DNA of 64,000 bases from Silene latifolia (lineage: Eukaryota; Streptophyta; Magnoliopsida; Caryophyllales; Caryophyllaceae), in NCBI RefSeq assembly GCF_048544455.1, contig NC_133537.1, forward strand, positions 313,864,238-313,928,237. Reading direction: 5' to 3'. Position numbers and translations under genes: made by a program. Under the pieces are notes generated by a model. It ran no database searches and was not told the origin of the DNA. It worked only from the letters and a program-made list of their open reading frames with translations. Of the stretch, positions 1 through 11,600 are shown piece by piece. The first letter of the stretch is position 1. Every line of letters begins with the position of its first letter.

Positions 1-72
1 TTAACCTAAGTCGGTTGTTTAGGATCTTTCCTTCCGTATCCTACTCTTACCATAATTCCGTCGCGTGATTAG

Positions 73-80
73 TATAAATA
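73..80 (+). promoter_or_regulatory. TATA box of the element A LTR
   Basis: TATAAATA is a perfect plant TATA box inside the LTR, so U3 ends and R begins roughly 30 bases downstream (about 105-110). The CT-rich stretch that follows (about 110-150) fits a plant transcription start region. Confidence 0.6.
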
Positions 81-520
81 GGAGCCTTCGTTCCTCATAT
101 TTCTCACGCGAGTGTCCGCCCTTCTCTTCTCCCTTTGCATTCTAGACTTTGTTCTTACTAATTGGCGCCTACGTGCTTGGACTTCCGACCACGTAAGCTC
201 GGATCTTCCGGTACCGGCCTCTCCGTTGCATGACCGACCAATTTGACCAACTACACTCAATCAACTTAATTTAATCAATCGTTTTCCTCTTACGAGGGCA
301 CTCTCTTTGCATTCGCGTCGAGCATTCACTAGTCGATATCTTAGTTCATCTCGTTAAAAGTCAACATGTAAGTCCGAGGGTGTAATAATTCTCTTTATTT
401 ATTGTATATTTATTCATGATCATCATTGTAAGGTTTATGTCGAAAATACCTCATTAAAACCGATTTCTAAAACCGTCTTTAAAACCTTTTCTTACGGATT
501 TTGTAAGAGGCGACGATCGA

Positions 521-577
521 GAAAAGACGCAAGACTCGCTGCGCCTCCTCGAAGGAGCGCGATTTCGCGCCTCTTCG
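521..577 (+). repeat. Hairpin-unit pair 1 in the element A LTR
   Basis: Two adjoining units of the form GACGC, short spacer, GCTGCGCC or CGCGCC, then a CTCCTC or CTCTTC tail. The second unit is diverged. The GRCGC and GCGYC arms can pair into a stem. Related pairs sit at 1125-1182, 11601-11662 and 15524-15588. Confidence 0.6.
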
Positions 578-1124
578 TGAGGCTGCCGCAGTTCCTGCTT
601 CTTTTCTTCTTCTTCGTCCTCTGTAATTTTTGTCTTGCTTTTATTTTGTTCGTTTGATTAACTCTTCGTTCACATGATAGCATAATTAATCACATGTATA
701 TATTTCATCATTCATTCACATGTTTAATTCATCTAATCCGACTTAAATCCCAAGTAATTCATATTTGCGGGTTTTCGTCATTTAATATTCAATTCGGGTT
801 TTAGAAATTCAATTCGTTCATATTGAGTTTCTGGGATTCATCGTTGATATATTTTCATCTGTTTATTCATTAATTCGTCATCATTCATTATGTTTAGTCT
901 AATTAATTTGTTTAGTTAGTTTGTTAATTCGTTCATTAATCGTTCATCCATGTAATTAATTCATCTTAATTCCGTCTCATCCATGTTTTACTGTTTTTAT
1001 GACCCATTCACATGTTAAATAACCTGTTAATCACTTTCATCCGAGTAATTATTTTAATCCATCATTAAATTTATCAATCGACATTAACGGCTTGCAAATA
1101 CGGCTTCACGACCCTTAATCGAGC

Positions 1125-1182
1125 TGGGAACAGACGCGGCGTGCTGCGCCTATTCAAAGACGCGACTCTGCTGCGCTTTGTT
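1125..1182 (+). repeat. Hairpin-unit pair 2 in the element A LTR
   Basis: Begins GGGAACAGACGC and contains CTGCGCCTATTC, then a second GACGC and CTGCGC unit about 33 bases later. The GGGAACAG lead is shared with the copies at 11601 and 15524, which lie upstream of the antisense genes. Confidence 0.7.
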
Positions 1183-1938
1183 CTGGCCGAGTTCGTCCGA
1201 ACTCGTTTTCGCTTTGACCTAGTTTAATTAGTCTACGTATTTACTAACTAATATCCGTATTATCACCTTCTAATTCCTGTTCGTTAAATTATTCTTTTAT
1301 TCTTTCTTTTTTTATTTCTTTTTCTCAAATTATCCGTTTTAAAGGTATTTTCGACATAAATCGCCTATTCTGTTGTAATTAATGTAATTTTCATTATTGT
1401 AATTTATAATTATTGCTCTTCTTTTATTGTTTGTATGTTTTCACAAGTAAATCTACATTAAATCCAACTTCGACATTCATTGTATGATTAAATTACATGT
1501 TTCACCGACCTAGTATTAATTCTTCACATGCTAGGATTAATCTAATGGATGTTGCATTGCATGCATATAGCCGACGATATATCGAGTACAAATAACTTCC
1601 CTAATCATTAGTAGAGGCCGCTATCGAGGCGGGCGGGATTAGGTGTTCGATCAAAAGAGCTTCCTAATACGTACCCTCACCCCTTACTCCAGATCTCCGT
1701 GAGCACCCGTGTTCATTGGCATCCACGAGAGTCATTCTAGACATAGAATGCTAAGGGTAACGATTGCTTAGTGTTCATGTCACTACTTTGTGTCTTGACA
1801 TGACACGAGGTATTCGAACGGTTCCAATTTCCCATAAAAATTGGTGGCGACTCCATACAAAATGCAAACGCTTGTTTTCGATCCTCACCAAGCGCCCCCG
1901 TGGGCGGCCCGCTGTCCACACCCCCGCTGTCCACAGTT

Positions 1939-1956
1939 TGGCGACTCCGCTGGGGA
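1939..1956 (+). other. Primer binding site of element A, tRNA-Arg type
   Basis: TGGCGACTCCGCTGGGGA starts three bases after the LTR end. TGGCGACTCC is complementary to the CCA-bearing 3' end of some plant tRNA-Arg species, which Tat and Ogre elements are known to use. The match becomes imperfect after the tenth base. A second copy of TGGCGACTCC lies inside the LTR at 1845-1854. Confidence 0.7.
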
Positions 1957-2675
1957 TAATACACTTACGTGTAGCCAAAAGGGTGAAACTTGAACAAGGT
2001 TAGGGAATAGTTTGTACAAGACAATTGTCGGTTTTCATAACTCGGTCTTCCTAGACCGTTTCATTCGTCCTTCCTAGGCCCAACCCAACCCATTCGACCA
2101 ATCGTCCCGTCTAAACGGTCCTAATTCTTATTTGGGCCTAAATATGGATAGCGATTGACGTCATCCATACCATGATGCTTACTCTTGTTTGTATCAAGGG
2201 CCTTCACTACTTGAGGAAATGGACTAGGAATCGGCCTTACTCTTGTTTGGTACGAGCCTATCCACAGACTTCAGGTTTGATGGTTCGGTATGGCAACCCA
2301 CCCTTTAAACCAAAACCTTTTAAATGCACTCAGCATCCCGTTATAATGCTTGTATAAATGTTTGTACCTTACGTGATCACCATTTCTAAACGAAACCATG
2401 ACGATTTTTGCAAAAATCAAAACCCTTTTTTTTAATCAAAATTTCGAAAAGGCCATTGGATTAGTGCAAAACCTAGTTGAAACTCTGTCGAGTCAAAGTT
2501 CGGGCCACAAGCCCATTTCAAAACCTCACTTCGAATCCACTCCTACAACTACACTATAGTTGGCTAGGATACACATTTTCAAAACTTTGTCCTTTCTTCA
2601 AAGCTCACTCAAAACAAGTGGCACACACCCACTTCACGAGTCAAAAACATTCCTTCTTTTAGCAAGTGTGTTAGA
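1957..2675 (+). other. Untranslated leader of element A
   Basis: About 720 bases between the primer site and the gag start. No gene is visible; short open frames here show no similarity to known domains. The stretch would hold packaging and dimerisation signals by analogy with other gypsy elements, but none can be pointed to. Confidence 0.5.
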
Positions 2676-3785
2676 ATGGTCGATCGTGTTTTGATTCGTC
2701 ATCGGTCTCTTATCCAATTTTCAAGATGCGGAACCAATGAAACAAACCTCCACCAACTTCAAGATGGTAATGATGGAATCCTAGCCGCACTAGCTCAAAT
2801 CCAAGTTACTCAAGACCAAGTGTATGATCGCCTTGACACCATCGGTAGGATCTATGCCGTAGAGGGGAGATTGCCTCCTCATGAAAGTGAAGTAGTGGGC
2901 GACTACGCGGATGAATCCAAGGACGAAAATCCTCCCATGGGGCTGACTGTAGCTGAGAAAAGACTCCAATACTTAGAGGAGCAATTAATGTACCTTAAAG
3001 GGGATGACATTTATAGGGAGAATAATCGCAAGTATGAGGCCGTCAACTCCAAATTTCCAACCAACTTCAATATGACGGATATCCCTAAATTCAAGGGGCA
3101 CGAAAACCCTTTGAACCACATCCGCGCCTTCAAGGATTACATGTCTATCAAAGGCATCAAACCCGAGATGTTCTTAAGGATCTTTCCTTCATCTCTTGAC
3201 ACCATCCCGAAGCAATGGTTCTACTCTTTAGATCACAAGAAGATCGCTACTTGGGAAGATGCCGCGATCGAGTTTGCCAAGCAATATGCGGATAATGCCG
3301 AGATCCAAGCTAACATGCGCACTCTAGAGGTTCTTACCCAAAATGACAAAGAAGGATTCACCGACTTCCTAAGTAGGTGGAGGAAGACTAGTACCCAACT
3401 AGTTGAACGCCCGGATAAGGCTACCCTTGTGGAGAAGTTCGTGGACAATCTCAAACCCATTTATGCCAACCATTTGAGATACCAAAACATCAAAACTTTC
3501 AAGGACTTAACCGTACTAGGGACAAGGATTGAAGATGACATCCGTAAAGGGCTCTTGTCCAAAACGGTAGGTCGAGGATATCAAGGCTCAACAAGTCGTT
3601 CTTACGGCTCCACTAGCAAGACTGATGAAGTTAACCTTCTCGAGCTATCCAAGAAAAGTACCCCACCAAGGAAATTCACAAACCTTGGGGATACTTACTC
3701 CAATGCTCTTAAAAGGTTAATGAAACAAGGCGAACTCCAACCCATAGGACCTACTCCCGAACCTGAAAAGAAATCCAAGTTCTGA
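2676..3785 (+). pseudogene. gag of element A (capsid, Tat lineage)
   Basis: A 369-codon open frame with the Ty3/gypsy capsid pattern. A coiled N-terminal part (about residues 25-110) is followed by the retrotransposon gag core: IPKFKGHENPLNHIRAFKDY at about residues 130-150, QWFYSLDHKKIATWEDAAIE, then FTDFLSRWRKTSTQ. This protein would form the virus-like particle shell. The TGA at 3783-3785 interrupts what was once a longer frame: the same frame reopens at once and carries a knuckle-like motif (YCEYHRGKGHDTEKC, about 3798-3842) and then the protease. The frame is otherwise clean over more than 1 kb, so decay of this part is mild. An upstream start in the leader cannot be excluded. Confidence 0.8.
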
Positions 3786-3848
3786 GACGAGAACTCATAC
3801 TGTGAATACCATAGGGGTAAGGGGCATGACACAGAGAAATGCTACAAA

Positions 3849-5066
3849 TTGAAAAATGTGCTTCAAGACATGATTGAAGATGGCCGACTACCAATACCAC
3901 CGGGAGGTAAACCCAACAACACTCAGAATCCTCTTGGAGTTCTAGTGATTACAAGTGACGAATCTACCTTAGATTGTTCACACCTCATTTCTCCAGTTGA
4001 AGATGAAATCCATGCAAACGAGAATGAAGGGTTCTACTCTACTATCTCCCCTACCATTTCCGACTTCATCACATGGGCAAGGAGTGTGGATAGACAAGTT
4101 TGGGAATTAGAAAATGTGGTGACAACTTTACGTGATCCCAACGCAACACCCAAGGAGCATGTGTCACTAATCTTCTCTCAAAACGCTACTATGCAAGAAA
4201 TAGTCGCCGTGGTTGATAGACTAGTCGACCAAATCATACGACTAGAAGATGAAATCATGAGAATGAGGGAACTAGCTACAATCAATGGAGTTTGGGCCGA
4301 TGATGATGAGGACGAGTACCTCATCGAAAACTCCCTAGTCAAGGAAATAGTCCAAAATGGTGAAGACCAAGATGTGGACCACCTAACTCGTTCGGGACGT
4401 CCATATCAAAGCACTACGCAAAATGGTCCAACCAACGTTGTCACACCAAATGATAACGAAGATGACTCCACTAACCATTTTCTCAAGCAATTACAGAAGA
4501 CGAAGGATGATCTTTCAGTCTGGCAATTAGTAGCAAGCTCATTCCCACATCGCCAAGCTTTACTGCAAGCTTTGGCCAAACTAAATGTAGCACATAACTC
4601 GACACCAGAAAATGTAGTCAACATGGTCTTCCAAGAATCACCGAAGCTAAGTAATCCTATTACTTTCTCAGACGAAGATTTGCCACCTTTTGGCGCTACT
4701 CACAACTTAGCTCTTTACATCACTGTCATTTGTCTAAAGAAGAACGTGCCAATGACCTTGGTATATGATGGCTCTGCGGTCAACGTCATACCCCTCAAAA
4801 CGGCATATAAATTAGGCATGAAAGAGTCGGATTGGACCCCTACCAATCAAGGTGTTCGCGCATATGATGGTACACGACGAAAGGTGGTAGGACTTGCTAA
4901 CCTAACCATAGCCACAGGGCCGATTGAGCGAAAGGTCAACTTCCAAATAGTGGACATCGAAGCTTCCTTCAACATACTCCTAGGAAGACCTTGGATTCAC
5001 ACTTCCAAAGCAGTGACATCCACCCTTCATCTTAAGATCAAGATCCCACTAATGGCGAAGTGGTGA
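3849..5066 (+). pseudogene. gag-pol linker and protease of element A
   Basis: Same reading frame as gag after one stop codon. The first 250 residues are an acidic, poorly conserved linker with helices. The aspartic protease follows at about residues 285-395: MTLVYDGSAVNVIPLKTAYK contains the active-site loop in the diverged Tat form, and FNILLGRPWIH is the conserved second block. The frame breaks near 5046, where losing one base moves the continuation (NGEVVTI) into the next frame at 5060. The product would process the Gag-Pol polyprotein in the particle. Confidence 0.75.
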
Positions 5067-6133
5067 CGATCACTTCGTCACCCATCAAGGCAATAATCGA
5101 AAAGAAGTCGAACAATCAAGTCCTTACAGATCCGGTATATGAACTTGGGGGCTTCCAAAGCATAAGTGTCATAGAAAGCGAATTGGCACCCTTATACTAT
5201 GATCCCTACTCCAACTTGGTGGTCAACCACATACTCAAATCCCAGGGATACTTCCCTGGAATGCCTTTGAACCCTATTCGAAGAAACACCTTTGCACCAT
5301 ACAAGGAAGGCAACTCAAAGAGGATACCACTTGGACTAGGGTACAAACCCACTAAAGAGGAGGTTCTCGAGATGCTCGCTCAAGTTCAAAACCGTAAGTA
5401 TGTAGGAGTCCAAATGCGACCCTATCTCCCTACCCTAAATTGGTACTTTGTTAAAGAAGGAAGTCTAGAACTCTTTCACGGTTTTCCCGAGCCTTGGCAT
5501 TATCTCGAGAGGAAGCTAGCCGGAATCGGGATCTTTCACGATTGCTACTTCATCCCTCCAGAAACGGTTCCTACAGTCAAAACCCGTCAAGCACCTTGCT
5601 TAGACGAACAAGTTGTTAGTCTATTATTCGGAGAAGATCGATTTGTTAGAGCCGCGCAGGATGAGATCATTACCATGATACTTCTAGACGATCGCTTCAA
5701 CCCCACCGCATTAATCACAGAAACTAGCGCGAGTCAGCAGAAAGGATGGAGAAAGTCAATCAAGTGGACCAACAATCAAGGAAGACTCTTCAAGCTCACC
5801 ACTGGAGAAGGAGAGATGTTCAAAGGAGAACCAGAAGACGATGAATTCGAGTCAGAGTCGGAGTCTAGAGAAGTCATTAGGGAGTCTCCTCCTGTCGTCA
5901 TCCCCATTCCCTCGGTTTCTCCTAGCTTAGCCTCGAGTAGTCACAGTAGTTCGGGAAATGTCCCAACCACTGTCCCTTTGCCGCCACTGACCATGAAACA
6001 GATGGCTTCCTTGTTTCAACTTTTCTCAAACTTTAATATGAATAAATCAGGTTCTGCTTACTCTTTGTGTTATCTTGAGTGCAATTCTGTTTACGATGAT
6101 ACTGAGGATGACCAAGAACCAGACTCAATCTAA
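5060..6133 (+). pseudogene. Protease-RT spacer of element A with a G-patch-like segment
   Basis: A 357-codon frame continuing the polyprotein between protease and RT. Around residues 55-100 it reads GYFPGMPL, then PIRRNTFAPYKEGN, then IPLGLGYKPT. The glycine spacing resembles a G-patch (D111) RNA-binding motif, although no search was possible. The C-terminal third is acidic and serine-rich (about residues 255-310). Some Ogre elements carry an intron between protease and RT; here the stretch looks coding throughout. It ends at a TAA (6131-6133) in a frame that goes on to RT leader sequence, so the stop is probably a mutation. Confidence 0.55.
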
Positions 6134-7330
6134 ATACCTCCCTACGTAGCCAAAGAAATACTACAAGAAAGGGAAGAGGGACCAGTAATAGAGGACACCG
6201 AACCCATCAATGTAGGAACCAAACTAGAACCCCAAGAACTTAGGATAGGGACTACCTTGAGCTCTACCGAAAGAGCCAATTTCATAGACCTCCTAAACGA
6301 GTTCAAAGACGTTTTCGCTTGGTCCTACAAGGACATGCCAGGGATCGACATGGACATCGCCGAGCATAGAATTCCGATTAAGCCAGGTTTCAAGCACAGA
6401 AAGCGAAGCTTCGACGAATGAGAACGGAATGGGCTCTCAAAATTAAGGAAGAAGTTGATAAGCAATTCAAAGCCGGGTTCATCAAAGTTTCCGAGTATTC
6501 TGACTGGGTAGCCAACATAGTACCTGTACCCAAAAAGGATGGGATAATCCGCGTTTGTGTTGACTTTAGGGACTTAAACAAAGCAAGTCCTAAAGATGAC
6601 TTCCCTCTACCACACATCGACATATTGGTGGACAATCACGAGACCACGCATTACTATCCTTCATGGATGGGTACGCGGGTTATAACCAAATCAAGATGGC
6701 CATAGAAGACATGCATAAGACCGCCTTTGTCACTCAATGGGGAACCTATTGCTATACGGTCATGCCGTTTGGATTGATCAACGCCGGAGCTACATATCAA
6801 CGCACCGCAACTACACTCTTACATGACATGATGCACAAAGAAGTTGAGGTATACGTAGACGACATGATTGTCAAATCCAAGGATAGAGAGGGGCATATTG
6901 CGAACCTTCGCAAGTTTTTCGCAAGGCTACGAAAGTACAACATGAGGCTCGATCCTCGAAATGCACATTCGGAGTAACGCCGGCAAACTCCGGGATACGT
7001 CGTTAGCCAACGAGGTATAGAAATAGACCCTTCCAAGATCAAGGCTCGGATCGAAATGCCACAACCTCAAACAGAAAAAGAAGTCAGAGGATTCCTGGGA
7101 AAAGTGCAATATATTAGTCGATTCATATCGAAACTCACCATGATTTGTGAGCCTATCTTCAAGAAGCTCAAGAAAACGGATCACACCATGTGGGATGATG
7201 ATTGTCAAAAGGCATTTGACCGAATCAAAGAGATATGGCTAAACCACGGTGCTCATGCCACCTCAACGAGATCAACCTCTTGGTTTATATCTCACGAATC
7301 GAAACGACCATGGGTGCCATGCTAGCTGTT
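6134..7330 (+). pseudogene. Reverse transcriptase of element A, frameshifted
   Basis: RT motifs appear in order across several frames. ELRIGTTLSS and FAWSYKDMPGID lie upstream in one frame. From 6418, ANIVPVPKKDGIIRVCVDFR is motif region 1-2. Around 6663 another frame begins with MDGYAGYNQIKMAIEDMHKT, then MPFGLINAGATYQR and the catalytic EVEVYVDDMIVKSKD at about 6843-6885. The thumb and connection continue to RGFLGKVQYISRF at about 7085. The catalytic aspartates survive, but at least two frameshifts and several stops prevent a full product. It would have copied the element RNA into DNA inside the particle. Confidence 0.8.
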
Positions 7331-7560
7331 CGTAGGAAGTGAAGAAAGGGCTATCTACTACCTTAGTAAGAAGTTCTTTGAGTACGAGTGCAAATACTCA
7401 CAACTCGAAAAGACATGCCTCGCTCTTGTGTGGGCAACGAAGAAGCTACGCCATTACATGCTTAGCTACTCCGTCAAAATATACTCCAAAATGGATCCAG
7501 TCAAATACCTCTTCGAGAAACCCGTCCTTAACGGATGCCTAGCAAGATGGACTTTGATGC
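7331..7560 (+). pseudogene. First (gypsy-type) RNase H of element A, decayed
   Basis: Remnants of the ordinary gypsy RNase H are spread over three frames: AIYYLSKKF-like sequence near 7350, YSQLEKTCLALVWATKKLRHYM near 7396-7460, then a FEKPVLNGCLARW block near 7510-7552. The Tat lineage is known to keep this domain in weakened form beside a second RNase H, which here follows at 7697. Confidence 0.65.
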
Positions 7561-8581
7561 TCTCGAGTCGATCTCAAATACGTACCTCGAAAGTAATAAA
7601 AGGTTGTGTGTTCGTTGCGAATTCTTCGCAGAAAATCCCATCAATGATGCACAAACAATAGATACCTGGTCATTTCCAGACGAGGATATACTCCAAACTG
7701 ATGTAGACTCCTGGGACCTTTACTTTGATGGAGCGTCAAACTTAAGAGGATTTGGAATAGGAGTGTTGCTCATTTCTCCTGAAGGCGAGCATACACCAAT
7801 CTCTGTTAAACTCGACTTCGAGGTGACAAATAACGCTGCAGAATATGAAGCTTGTCTAATTGGACTACAAGCGGCAGTGAGCTTAGGCATTAAGAACCTC
7901 CGAGTACATGGGGATTCATCCCTGATCATCAATCAAGTCACGGGATCTTGGAAAATTCGAAGCGAAAGCTTAGCACTTTACCAAGCTAGAATAGACCAAG
8001 TTGCCCAATTCTTTGATCACGTGACATATCTACACCTACCTCGGGAAGAAAATCAATTTGCATATGCTCTTGCAAAACTCGCATCATTGATTAATATGCC
8101 AGATGACATGGTAGAGATGCCTTTATGCATCGCACGACGGTCAGAGCCAGCTTATGTACACCAAATCACCGATGAAGAGGAAATCGCGCAGGAACCCTGG
8201 TTCCAAGCAATCCTAAATTTCAAGCTCAACGGTACCTATCCACCGGATATGGACAAGAGGGGACAACGTGTTATACGCCTACTAGCTTCCCAATACGTTC
8301 TCATGCATGGAGAGTTATACAAAAGAACACCTCTTGGTGTAATCCTACGTTGCCTTGATCATTCACAGGCACGAAAGGTGATGGAAGAAGTCCACGATGG
8401 AGAATGCGGTCCTCACATGAGTGGGCCCATGATGGCAAAGAAAATCACACGTTTGGGGTATTATTGGACCACAATGGAATCCGATTGCATCAAATACGTA
8501 AGACATTGCCACAATTGCCAAATCTTCGGGAACGTACAACACGTCCCTCCTTCATTACTCTATACGATGACATCTCCTTAG
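7535..8581 (+). pseudogene. Second (archaeal-like) RNase H and integrase zinc-binding domain of element A
   Basis: A 348-codon frame. Residues about 55-185 form the extra RNase H typical of Tat elements: WDLYFDGASN (first Asp), NNAAEYEACLIGLQAA (Glu), VHGDSSLIINQV (Asp) and PREENQFAYALAKLAS. The last motif normally carries a fourth acidic residue (ADALAKLAS); here that position is Tyr, so activity is doubtful. From about residue 285 the integrase HHCC finger follows with GPHMSGPMMAKK and CIKYVRHCHNC. A TAG/TAA-type stop at 8579-8581 cuts the frame before the integrase core, which resumes in the same frame. Confidence 0.8.
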
Positions 8582-9446
8582 CCATTTTCTGCCTGGGGAA
8601 TTGACATAATCGGGAAGATAACCCCAGCCGGAACAGGAGGTCACTTTTTCATCCTAGTAGCGATCGACTATTTCACCAAATGGGTAGAAGCGGCTTCCTA
8701 CACTAGTCTCACGGCTAAAAATGTGGCAAAGTTCATACAAAACAACATCATCTGTCGATACGGTTGGCCACATGAGATCATTAGTGATAATGGATCACAT
8801 TTCCAAGCTGAGACTGAACAATTGCTAGCCAAGTATAAAATTAGGCATCACCACTCTTCGCCCTATAGACCACAGACTAACGGCGCGGTAGAGGCAGTAA
8901 ACAAGAACATTGTCACAATTCTCAAGAAAATGATTGACAACTATCGAGATTGGCCGAGCAAGATACCCTTTGCTTTGTGGGGATATCGTACATCTGTTAG
9001 GACGCCCACTGGGGCTACCCCTTTCTATTTGACTTACGGCATGGAAGCTGTGCAACCAGTCAAGCTAGAGATACCATCCTTGCGTATTTTACTCGAAAGT
9101 CAAATCCCAGAAGCCGATTGGAAGAGGGATAGATACGAAGAACTCATCCTCCTGGATGAACGTAGGCTACGCGCCTTGCATAATGTCCCAAACATATCAA
9201 GCACGTATCAAACGAGCTTTCAACAAAAGGGTTAAGCCAAGAAACATCAAGGAAGGAGACTTAGTACTCAAATCGGTTAGAGCTCTTTTACCTGTCGACC
9301 CACGGGGAAAATTCAAACCTAATTGGGCCGGACCATTTCTAGTCAAGTCCATACTTCCAGGGGGTGCGGTTAGAATCACAGACCTAGACGGGAATGAGTT
9401 TTCCAACCCAACAAACCTTGACCAACTAAAACGGTACTATGCTTAG
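8582..9446 (+). pseudogene. Integrase core and C-terminus of element A
   Basis: The catalytic core is in the same frame as the upstream RNase H: WGIDIIGKI, AIDYFTKWVEAASY (first Asp), IISDNGSHFQAE (second Asp), RPQTNGAVEAVNKN (Glu), giving the D,D,E set. It continues through TPTGATPFYLTYGMEAVQPV. Near 9230 the frame shifts, and the C-terminal domain is read in the next frame: GDLVLKSVRALLPVDPRGKF, NWAGPFLV and LKRYYA, ending at 9446. No chromodomain is present, as expected for Tat. Stops and one frameshift make it non-functional as it stands. Confidence 0.8.
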
Positions 9447-9989
9447 AATAGGAACAAAGACGCGCCTCACGTAACCTCACGTGTCTCTCTTGTGGCACTA
9501 AATAAACGGCCCCTGGCCAAGCTGAAATAAGCTAATGTCACTTTGCTCTTTCACTTTGACAATTTTGTCGTCCTCATATCATCAAATAAACTAAATTTGC
9601 ACCTTTAGAGTAAGCAAAAGCTCGTGCTTATTTTCTAAGTTCATTACAAGCTCTTGCTTAGAATAATTATTCTTTTACATTTACTCGAACTACGCGCAAG
9701 GGTTTGATTTCATTTTTTAATGAATACGTAGGCAATCCTTCACAGGATACAACCCATTATTTTTAAAATGTGAATAGAAGGACATTTGCATTGCATTTGG
9801 AATTCGACAAGAATAATAAATAGAAAATCACAACGGTTTCATAATCATTTAACCTTTTTTATTTCATTCGTTTTCTAGTAATAGTACGCTACATAATAAA
9901 AATAAAAATAAAAATAGGTTAGGATTCTAAAAACCCCACCTTTTATTACAACAATAATAATAATAATAAATAATAAATAAAGACTCGGG
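9447..9989. other. Spacer between integrase and the first antisense gene
   Basis: No coding sequence is seen. It contains an AAAGACGCGCC fragment at about 9457 resembling the hairpin units, and an ATA/ATAA-rich tract at about 9945-9980 just before the end of the antisense gene. On the minus strand this stretch would carry that gene's 3' UTR and polyadenylation site. Confidence 0.4.
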
Positions 9990-11466
9990 CTATTCTTCCA
10001 TCTTCCCTTTGCCCTTGTCCTTGTCACGACCTCGAGCCGGACGCTCTTGCGCCACTTCGGACCTAATCACCAACGGTCTTTCTCGAGGCCTAGACTTCCC
10101 ATTCTTGCCAGTCACCATCCCTACGACAGGAGAGGTCTTCGGTTTCTTCGAAGGATGAACGACTCGAAGCCCGGCTTCCTCCTCTCCCTCGGTCAGATAC
10201 TTCTCCTTCTCTTTTTCCACCTCGCGCACTTTATAGTCGACGGGCTCGCGCTTCCTAAATCTCTTGCGCTCTTCCGGAGTAGTGGATTTCCTCCATCGCA
10301 GATAAGAATCCGACACCCATGAGGCATTAGCAGAAGAGTTCAAGAACCATACATTTCTTTAGGCCCATTTAATGGCCCACTCCCTTCGGCTCTCTGTAGT
10401 AAGCGCCACGGCGGTCTGCGGAACGGTATCAAGCTTCGGGATCGTCTGTTTTAGTACAACCTGTCTCATCAGCCTTTCCGGGAAGATGCACACCATGAAT
10501 TCCAGGCCAGGAATGCGCACAGATCGGGTAGAATCCAAAGAAGACACTCCAGTGACAGATTTGAGGTGCCACCATGGTACAATCCACCTAATCAAAGGGC
10601 CATCGTCACTCTTCAGTTTGTTCTCCCAATAATTGCAGACTCGGGTAAAGTCCACCATGTAAAGCCTGGTCCTCATTGCAATTGAATGAGCATGATAAGA
10701 AGGAACGTGAACTGGGGGCTCGATCAATCGAAGTCGTTCCATAAGCCAAACCTACCCAAAAGCAGGCATTAGACAAAAACAAAAACAAAAAAACGAAAAA
10801 AAAAAAAAGAAAAAGAAAAAAATACGCGTTCTTTTACCTACAGAATGATGGGACTTCCCAAATACGGTAGGTCACGGTTGGCTCTCCTATTATCCAAGCC
10901 CAAAAGGATCTCTCCTAGACATAAACAAGTGGGCTCTGCGACTCCATTTGCTCAACAAGGCCCGGAAGACGGGGATCACCTCTCAAGTCTTCATCAACAT
11001 GCCCTTGGAAGACATACACATGCAACAAGCAAAACCCAAATGCCCTTCGCCTAGCAACATAAGAAACGGTGGGGTCGGCCTTGTTAATAAATCGGTCAAT
11101 AAAGTCCAACATTCGCACTCCCTTCGAGGTCACTAGACGGTCCACCTCAAGTCTAGTCAACCCAAGCAAGTCTCTAAATTTGCATTTATACCCTTGCGAA
11201 GTAGAAGGAATGGCAGGCAAGTGTTCAGGGTCCCACCCACCAATCGCAGCAATTTCTTCAGGAAATGGGCAAATGTCGCCTCCAGGGAACGCAAAAACAT
11301 GGTAATTCGGGTCCCAATAGTCAAGACAAGCATCCAAGAATGGTTTGACAATCTTGATAAGCTTCAAACTCAACAATGACCTAAGATTATAGGCGCCCAT
11401 ATCATATTTCTCCATGTTGGAAAATTCGTTGGTCCATTCTTTTAAGCGAACCTCCAAAGTATTCAT
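9990..11466 (-). pseudogene. Antisense plant-mobile-domain (PMD) gene 1 within element A
   Basis: On the minus strand, ATG at 11466 opens a 183-codon frame with a PMD/aminotransferase-like fold pattern: FLDACLDYWDPNYHVFAFPG, then DICPFPEEIAAIGGWDPEHL, then the helical RRRAFGFCLLHVYVFQ. After an in-frame TAG (near 10915) the frame continues (FWAWIIGEPTVTYRIWEV) to a likely donor near 10845. A second exon begins near 10752 with VWLMERLRLIEPPVHVPSYH and passes through IRWIVPWWHLKSVTGVSS. It meets a TAA near 10360, then ends in a basic tail (KKPKTSPV, DKDKGKGKMEE) that could be a nuclear localisation signal. PMD proteins occur both as host MAIN/MAIL factors and as passengers in transposons. Two in-frame stops make this copy a pseudogene. 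Confidence 0.7.
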
Positions 11467-11551
11467 GATGAAGGATTATTTTGAGAGTTTTATGTAATAA
11501 GACGAAGAAGAGACGGAAGAATTGTGTGAATAAAAGCTCCATCGACGTCTC

Positions 11552-11559
11552 TATTTATA
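11552..11559 (-). promoter_or_regulatory. TATA box of antisense PMD gene 1
   Basis: On the minus strand this reads TATAAATA, about 90 bases upstream of the ATG at 11466, a normal plant spacing. It shows the antisense gene has its own promoter and does not rely on the LTR. Hairpin-unit pair 3 lies about 45 bases further upstream. Confidence 0.6.
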
Positions 11560-11600
11560 CTAATTTCTGTTTCCAAAAATCCGCCAGAACGGAACCACCT

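Larger units (their letters stand above)
1..1935 (+). repeat. 5' LTR of element A (Tat lineage), left end outside the window
   Basis: The LTR is assigned because it carries a TATA box at 73-80 and ends in CCACA three bases before a tRNA-Arg-like primer site at 1939, after which gag and pol follow in Tat order. The visible 1,935 bases are AT-rich and hold no convincing gene. Two GC-rich hairpin clusters stand out (521-577 and 1125-1182). Near the 3' end a short duplication (GCTGTCCACA twice, about 1,910-1,935) abuts the terminus. The last 100 bases share a TGGCGACTCC block and surrounding sequence with the solo LTR at 19,909-22,900, so the two are related families. No matching 3' LTR was found before 15,725. 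The true 5' terminus cannot be placed. Confidence 0.75.
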
